34,326 nt of DNA, taken from a virus. The position numbers were made by a program, and so were the translations under genes. Location: positions 1 through 34,326 of IMG/VR virus record IMGVR_UViG_3300042395_000305. The stretch is one strand, 5' to 3'. Positions 30,539-34,326 of this stretch are shown here, piece by piece (the first letter of the stretch is position 1; every line of letters begins with the position of its first letter). Under the pieces are notes generated by a model that was not told the origin of the DNA, made no database searches, and saw only the letters and a list, made by a program, of their open reading frames with translations.

Positions 30539-31686
30539 CGTACATCGATCCTACCGGGCTGCAGATCCCGACACTCGAAGAGATCCGCGACGCGATCGGC
30601 GCGGAGCAACGCGCGGCGATCGATCCGCTCCTCGCGAACGACACCGATAGCGTTCTCGGGACGATGAACGCGATCGTCGCGTCCCATGCAAGGGAGGCAT
30701 GGGAGACCCTACAGGACGCCGCTTGGGAGAACGATCCTCGAGACGCCGAAGGGGCGGGCCTCGAACGGATCTCACGGATCACGGGGACCCTTCGCCGCGC
30801 GGCGACGCGATCGACGGTCACCGTCGACTGTACCCTTGCGGGCGGGACGTCCCTCGCGGCCCTGTCGTCTCAGGTCCGCGTGACCGGATCGGACCCGGCG
30901 GTCCTCTTTCGTCTCGTCTCGTCGTTCACCGCGCCCGTCGGTCCTTCGGCGACGTACCCGCTGATCTTCGAGGCCGTCGCCGAAGGGCCTGTCCCGGCGA
31001 ACCCTACGACGCTCACGACGATCGCGACCCCGACGGCCGGATGGTCCGCGGCGTCGAACCCCGGCGCCGCGACACTGGGCCGGGCGGAGGCGACGGACGA
31101 AGAACTCCGACAACTGCGGTTGGCCGACCTGTTTCGGCCCGCGGCCGTGATCCCGAAAGCGACGGAACAGCGGTTTCTCGAGGTCCCCGGGGTCCTCTCC
31201 GTGCGATTCCGGGAGAACCTCCTAGACGTCAAGGACCCCGCGACGGGCCTCCCGGGCCGGACGTGGCAGATCATCTATTGGGACGGCCCGGGGGCGAGCG
31301 CGGACCCTGACGATCTCGCCGCGGCGCTCGTGGACTCGCGCCAAGGTGGCATCGCCGGAGGGGCGATCCGCGCCCTGGAGGTCCCCTTCGAGGTCGAGAT
31401 CTTCGGATGGTCCGCCGCGGGGTACTCCGCCGCGGCCCTCAAAGCGGCGATCCTCGCCGATGTCCAGGCGACGCAGCGGCCCGGGCGGGACGTCTATTAT
31501 TCCCGGTTCGCGGCGATCTGCGCGGCGAACGGGGTCCCCGAGATCCAAGAGATCCGCCTCCGGAAGACCCTCTCACCGGCCGCCCCGTGGGCCGTGGCGA
31601 ATATTCCGATCGACGCGGTATCGGTCGCGACGTTGCTGGACGCGACGATCACATTGAACGTGATCGCCGGCCCGGCCCCGGTGTGA
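30535..31686 (+). CDS. Baseplate wedge protein (gpJ/gp6-like)
   Basis: This 383-aa protein matches baseplate J-like proteins: N-terminal helical region with T-Y-I-D-P-T-G-L-Q-I-P-T-L-E-E-I (2-17), a middle beta region with A-G-W-S-A-A-S-N-P-G-A-A-T-L-G-R-A-E-A-T-D-E-E-L split across about 163-186, and a C-terminal region of repeated alpha/beta units. The N-P-x-x-x-x-G-R-x-x-E-(T/S)-D-x-E-L-R motif is diagnostic. GTG overlaps the upstream stop. No fibre gene follows immediately; a new leaderless start begins 13 bases later. Confidence 0.9.
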   Translation: MTYIDPTGLQIPTLEEIRDAIGAEQRAAIDPLLANDTDSVLGTMNAIVASHAREAWETLQDAAWENDPRDAEGAGLERISRITGTLRRAATRSTVTVDCTLAGGTSLAALSSQVRVTGSDPAVLFRLVSSFTAPVGPSATYPLIFEAVAEGPVPANPTTLTTIATPTAGWSAASNPGAATLGRAEATDEELRQLRLADLFRPAAVIPKATEQRFLEVPGVLSVRFRENLLDVKDPATGLPGRTWQIIYWDGPGASADPDDLAAALVDSRQGGIAGGAIRALEVPFEVEIFGWSAAGYSAAALKAAILADVQATQRPGRDVYYSRFAAICAANGVPEIQEIRLRKTLSPAAPWAVANIPIDAVSVATLLDATITLNVIAGPAPV

Positions 31687-31692
31687 TACCCT
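31687..31692 (+). promoter_or_regulatory. Candidate leaderless -10 box of the lysis-region unit
   Basis: TACCCT ends 7 bases before ATG 31700 and overlaps the preceding stop codon region. No Shine-Dalgarno is seen, and no good -35 hexamer is at the expected distance. Confidence 0.45.
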
Positions 31693-31699
31693 CGGGGCC

Positions 31700-32254
31700 A
31701 TGGTTTCCGATCTCACTCTCGCGATCCTGGTCGCCGTCGCCCTCGGGAACGTCGCGATCCTCATCCTTCGACGGCTCGGGTACGAGCGCGCGGCGGACGT
31801 CCTCGGGAAGATCCTCCCGCTCGCACTCACCGCGTCCAGTGCGTCCTCGTGGCGCGAGGCCGTCCAGCGGCTCGCCCTCTCCGTTCTGGAGCTCCCCGAG
31901 AAGGAAGCCCGGGAGGAAGCCTCGAGGGCCCTCAAGAGTGCGACGGCGAAACCGTCCGTGCCCCCGGGCCCGACGTTGCCGCTGCTCCTCGTCCTCGGAC
32001 TCTCGGGGTGCGCCGGCGCGGCCGGTCTCTCGAGGGGCCTCGAGGACGTCCGCGACGGCCTGGACGCCGCGCGACCGGCGATCCTTCAACTGGAGTCCGC
32101 GGTAAAGGAGTGCTCCCGATCCTTGCCCCCGGCGGAGGGCGCGGCCGTCCGCGAACGGCTCGAGGCTACGATGGTCCTCTTGGACCTCGCGTGGGCGAAA
32201 GTCGGCGCACTGCTCTGTCTCGTCGTAGAGGACAAGACGGGGTGCGACCGATGA
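31700..32254 (+). CDS. Membrane protein with an internal lipoprotein signal, lysis candidate
   Basis: This 184-aa ORF begins with an apolar N-terminal helix (7-23, L-A-I-L-V-A-V-A-L-G-N-V-A-I-L-I-L) and a charged helical stretch to about residue 85. A second apolar segment L-P-L-L-L-V-L-G-L-S-G-C follows at 93-104, with a perfect lipobox L-S-G-C (101-104). The remaining part is helical and ends in another apolar patch (about 158-175). An in-frame GTG at 31958 (residue 87) could start a separate 98-aa lipoprotein resembling an outer-membrane spanin, while the full product resembles a holin or inner-membrane spanin subunit. No family is recognised with confidence. The stop overlaps the next ATG. 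Confidence 0.65.
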   Translation: MVSDLTLAILVAVALGNVAILILRRLGYERAADVLGKILPLALTASSASSWREAVQRLALSVLELPEKEAREEASRALKSATAKPSVPPGPTLPLLLVLGLSGCAGAAGLSRGLEDVRDGLDAARPAILQLESAVKECSRSLPPAEGAAVRERLEATMVLLDLAWAKVGALLCLVVEDKTGCDR

Positions 32255-32379
32255 ACACCCTCGCTTCGCTCGGGGAGAACTGGGAGATCGTCCTCGCGGC
32301 GATCTCGATCGGCCTCGTCGCCGCTGGCGTCCGTGTCCGCGGCCGTAGAAACAAGCCTCTCCGGGGTCCGGACCCGTGA
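32251..32379 (+). CDS. Small single-helix membrane protein, holin candidate
   Basis: This 42-aa product consists of a short N-terminus, one apolar helix (about 11-27, W-E-I-V-L-A-A-I-S-I-G-L-V-A-A-G-V) and a strongly basic tail (R-V-R-G-R-R-N-K-P). The size and charge pattern fit a small holin or other membrane peptide. The place beside a lipoprotein and upstream of a peptidoglycan hydrolase supports lysis. ATG overlaps the upstream stop by 4 bases and the stop overlaps the next GTG. Confidence 0.65.
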   Translation: MNTLASLGENWEIVLAAISIGLVAAGVRVRGRRNKPLRGPDP

Positions 32380-32699
32380 TCCGGATCGGGGACCGCGCGC
32401 CGAAGTACGCACGCTTCGAACTCAGGACCTCGAGCGCCGCGGCCCCGACGGCGACGCGTCTCGTCGCTCGTGTCCGGCGCTCGGACGGGACGATCGCGGA
32501 GTGGGAACTTACATCGGTGATCGCGGTCGCGGGGTCCGTCTCGGGCCTCCGCGTGTTCGCCCCCGACGGAACTGATTTCCCCGTCGGTGGGCGCTACGAT
32601 CTGCGGCTCTTCGCACTGGACGCCGGGGGCGTCTGGATCGACGATCACGAGGGCTCTTTCGAAGTTGACGCGACGTCAACAGGATGGATCGGGACATGA
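32376..32699 (+). CDS. Hypothetical 107-aa beta protein (baseplate or fibre accessory)
   Basis: GTG overlaps the previous stop. The product has alternating strands (T-R-L-V-A-R-V-R-R-S-D-G-T, then G-G-R-Y-D-L-R-L-F-A-L-D-A-G-G-V-W) as in small Ig-like or BppU-type N-terminal domains. There is no signal or membrane segment. Position before another virion-like gene suggests a structural role, but no family motif proves it. Confidence 0.55.
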   Translation: MIRIGDRAPKYARFELRTSSAAAPTATRLVARVRRSDGTIAEWELTSVIAVAGSVSGLRVFAPDGTDFPVGGRYDLRLFALDAGGVWIDDHEGSFEVDATSTGWIGT

Positions 32700-33328
32700 C
32701 CGTAGTTCTCGCCACGACTCGCGCCAACGCCGCGCTGGACAACATCCTCGCGAACGCGAACAACGGACGCCTGCAATTGCGCGCCGGGACCGACAACGGG
32801 CCCGACGCCGCGGCCTCGGGGACCCTCGTGTCGGAGCACACGATGTCCGCGACGGCGTTCGCCGCGGCCGCGTCGAAGGTCGCGACGGCGAACGCCGTCG
32901 GGTCCGCCGTCGCCGCATCGGGCGGAACGCCGTCGCACGCGAGGTTGACGCAGTCCGACGGAACGACCGGCGTACTCCACCTCTCCTGCGGCGGATCGTT
33001 CAGCTACACGAACTCGGGGAACGTCCTCACCACGAACGCCGCGCACGGCTGGTCCGCGAGCACTGCGGTTCGCGTCTTCGCCGAACCGGGGGGCGTCCTT
33101 ACGACGGGCCTTTCCCAGGATACGACGTACTACGTCCGCGCCCCTTCGGGCTCGACGTTGGAACTGTCCTTGACCCCGGGCGGGGCGGCCGTCGTCCTCA
33201 CCGGGACGGGGACCGCAGTGCAGCGGATCTGCCTCGCGTCCACGGACGTCGCGATCGGGTCGAACTCGGGCGATATCCTCGCGGGGACCACTGTGCAGAT
33301 CGCGAACGTGAGGCTCCGCTTCCCGTGA
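32696..33328 (+). CDS. Virion-type Ala/Gly/Thr-rich protein
   Basis: This 210-aa product starts at ATG 32696, which overlaps the upstream stop; an in-frame ATG at 32684 is possible but gives a larger overlap. The N-terminus T-R-A-N-A-A-L-D-N-I-L-A-N-A-N-N-G-R-L-Q-L recalls small phage structural proteins that begin with a R-x-A-A-L-D-x-(I/L)-L-x-x-x-N-x-G block. The rest is rich in Ala, Gly, Ser and Thr and beta-like, including Y-T-N-S-G-N-V-L-T-T (about 106-115). A tail or decoration protein is likely. Confidence 0.62.
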   Translation: MTVVLATTRANAALDNILANANNGRLQLRAGTDNGPDAAASGTLVSEHTMSATAFAAAASKVATANAVGSAVAASGGTPSHARLTQSDGTTGVLHLSCGGSFSYTNSGNVLTTNAAHGWSASTAVRVFAEPGGVLTTGLSQDTTYYVRAPSGSTLELSLTPGGAAVVLTGTGTAVQRICLASTDVAIGSNSGDILAGTTVQIANVRLRFP

Positions 33329-33909
33329 CGATCTACCGATCGAAGATCGCCGCGGCCTTCGTCCGCGATGGTCTCTGGCTCCCGTTCCCCGGCCGGCGAG
33401 AGATCGTCGCGGTCCCCGTCCACGACCAAGAGACGGGGACCTCCGGGCAATGGAGCGCCCGCGATGCGCTCGAGGTCGCGCGCGCCCTGGGGGGCGCTCT
33501 CCCGACGTTCGACGATGTGACGGCCCTTGACCGGATCGGGTTTCGGATCGATCCGGTGACCCTCCCCGATGCGAAACTCCGACGCGATGATCCGCGCCTC
33601 GAGGGCGAGACCTCGAAGGCGTACGAGATCCGCATCCGCCGGAACATGGCCTCCCTCGAGTGGCTCCGCTGGCACGATGCGCTTTGCTGGCGCGCGCTCG
33701 CGGGATGGGACCGAACGAAACCCGTGGCGAACTTCGGCAAGCTTTGGATCGGACCGACACCGAAGGGGGCGGGGAAGATCCGCGGATGGCGCGATCGCAA
33801 CGGCACGTGGATCCAACAAGGGTTGAGGCCGCAACACAATGACGCGCACTTGGACTACGCGACGAAAGTCGTCGTGGTCCGAGAGCGGCCTGTGATGGTG
33901 GCAGCATGA
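33325..33909 (+). CDS. Hypothetical 194-aa protein upstream of the endolysin
   Basis: GTG overlaps the previous stop by 4 bases. It has a central Arg-rich helical region (Y-E-I-R-I-R-R-N-M-A-S-L-E-W-L) and a C-terminal part N-F-G-K-L-W-I, then G-W-R-D-R-N-G-T-W-I-Q followed by H-N-D-A-H-L-D-Y-A-T. His and Asp residues in H-N-D-A-H-L-D (173-179) could be functional. Comparable proteins sit next to lysozyme-type genes in other phages, so a role in wall degradation or virion entry is possible, but the family function is not known to me. Confidence 0.6.
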   Translation: MTIYRSKIAAAFVRDGLWLPFPGRREIVAVPVHDQETGTSGQWSARDALEVARALGGALPTFDDVTALDRIGFRIDPVTLPDAKLRRDDPRLEGETSKAYEIRIRRNMASLEWLRWHDALCWRALAGWDRTKPVANFGKLWIGPTPKGAGKIRGWRDRNGTWIQQGLRPQHNDAHLDYATKVVVVRERPVMVAA

Positions 33910-34326
33910 TCACCGATCCTCTGTTCGTCCCCGCGAGACGGACCGCGATCACCGGCGCGGAGCTCGCAACGGAGATCCATCGGATCGATCCGTCGCTCGG
34001 ATGGTCCTCGGTTATCGTCCTCGTCTCGCAGTGGTCGATCGAGACGGCGGACGGACAAGCGTGCTGGAACTACAACATCGGGAACAAGAAGCGCCGCAAG
34101 GGTCGGCCGTTTACGATGCTGCGCGGGACGTGGGAGATCCTTCCGGTCGCGCCGCAGATCACCGACGGCGTCCGCGAGATCCGACCGCACCCCGACGGCT
34201 TCCGCTGCGTGTTCGATCCGCCGCACCCGCAGACGCACTTCATGGCGTTAGCGACGCTCGCGGACGGCGTCGCGGACTACCTCGAGGGGATGCGCCGGCG
34301 CTTCGCCGGGGCGTGGCCTTCGGTCC
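33906..34326 (+). CDS. Peptidoglycan hydrolase / endolysin, truncated by the window edge
   Basis: ATG at 33906 overlaps the upstream stop, and 140 codons are open to the last base, so the C-terminus is missing. The core L-V-S-Q-W-S-I-E-T-A-D-G-Q (41-53) with Glu49, then W-N-Y-N-I-G-N-K-K (56-64), matches the E...(W/N)-N-x-G-N pattern of lysozyme-like, FlgJ-type glucosaminidase or transglycosylase domains. H-F-M-A-L-A-T-L-A-D-G-V-A-D-Y-L (115-130) fits the later helix with an A-x-G-x-x-x-Y/F motif. It should cut host wall glycan at lysis or be a virion lysin; there is no signal peptide. Confidence 0.78.
   Translation, partial: MITDPLFVPARRTAITGAELATEIHRIDPSLGWSSVIVLVSQWSIETADGQACWNYNIGNKKRRKGRPFTMLRGTWEILPVAPQITDGVREIRPHPDGFRCVFDPPHPQTHFMALATLADGVADYLEGMRRRFAGAWPSV

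Noticed and set aside
32684-32695. Upstream ATG for the 32696 gene
   Set aside because: ATG 32696 gives the usual 4-base overlap, while 32684 gives a 16-base overlap with no better ribosome site.
1-34326. tRNA genes, CRISPR arrays, insertion sequences, integrase or attachment site
   Set aside because: No cloverleaf-like sequence, regular spacer-repeat array, transposase or recombinase motif was found, so lysogeny or mobile-element insertion is not supported by this window.

Overview
The window is a stretch of a double-stranded DNA tailed phage genome that encodes a contractile tail (myovirus morphology, Caudoviricetes). It holds an almost complete set of replication, packaging, head, tail-sheath, tail-tube, baseplate and lysis genes. 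Apart from one partial gene at the left edge, every convincing gene is on the + strand. I see no integrase, excisionase, CI-like repressor, flanking bacterial gene, tRNA, rRNA or CRISPR array, so lysogeny is not supported by what is visible. Base composition is strongly GC-rich, and codons end mostly in C or G. The host is probably a high-GC bacterium. Several genes appear to be leaderless, with a TANNNT -10 box 6-8 bases before the start codon. That would fit a host that translates leaderless mRNAs well, such as Deinococcota or Actinomycetota, but it does not identify the host.

Layout. Positions 1-419 hold a divergent pair: a partial minus-strand gene and a 78-aa plus-strand gene, ending in a terminator. 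Positions 475-1130 form a noncoding, AT-richer control region with direct and inverted repeats and a dense cluster of GATC sites, possibly an origin or master operator region. Positions 1131-10532 are a replication and recombination operon: primase-helicase, PD-(D/E)XK Fe-S nuclease, two small proteins (one a membrane protein), SF2 helicase, an SSB-like protein, a cytosine-C5 methyltransferase, family A DNA polymerase, a small protein and a RuvC-like resolvase. Positions 10552-13245 hold a fibre-like virion protein and three followers. Positions 13276-15942 hold small proteins, a Dam-type adenine methyltransferase, a winged-helix-like small protein and a Mom-like DNA hypermodification protein.

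Positions 15939-22063 are the packaging and head block: large terminase, DUF1073 portal, Mu F-like protein, DUF2213 protease/scaffold, decoration protein and DUF2184 major capsid protein. A hairpin and a new promoter follow. Positions 22135-31686 are the neck, contractile tail and baseplate: DUF4054 adaptor, HK97 gp10-like protein, tail terminator, DUF3383 sheath, tube, tail chaperone with a likely -1 frameshift, tape measure, Dit-like hub protein, plug, hub, spike, gp25-like wedge and gpJ-like wedge. Positions 31700-34326 hold membrane and lipoprotein lysis candidates, three probable virion accessory genes and a truncated peptidoglycan hydrolase.

Themes. Expression appears organised into a few transcription units, each opened by a TANNNT leaderless promoter. 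Inside the units, genes are chained by 4-base ATGA/GTGA stop-start overlaps (29 cases), with strong Shine-Dalgarno sites kept for a few highly expressed virion genes. The phage encodes three predicted DNA-modifying enzymes (C5-cytosine MTase, Dam-type N6-adenine MTase, Mom-like acyltransferase fold), and GATC is strikingly over-represented, even in noncoding DNA. Together these suggest an elaborate DNA modification or anti-restriction strategy.
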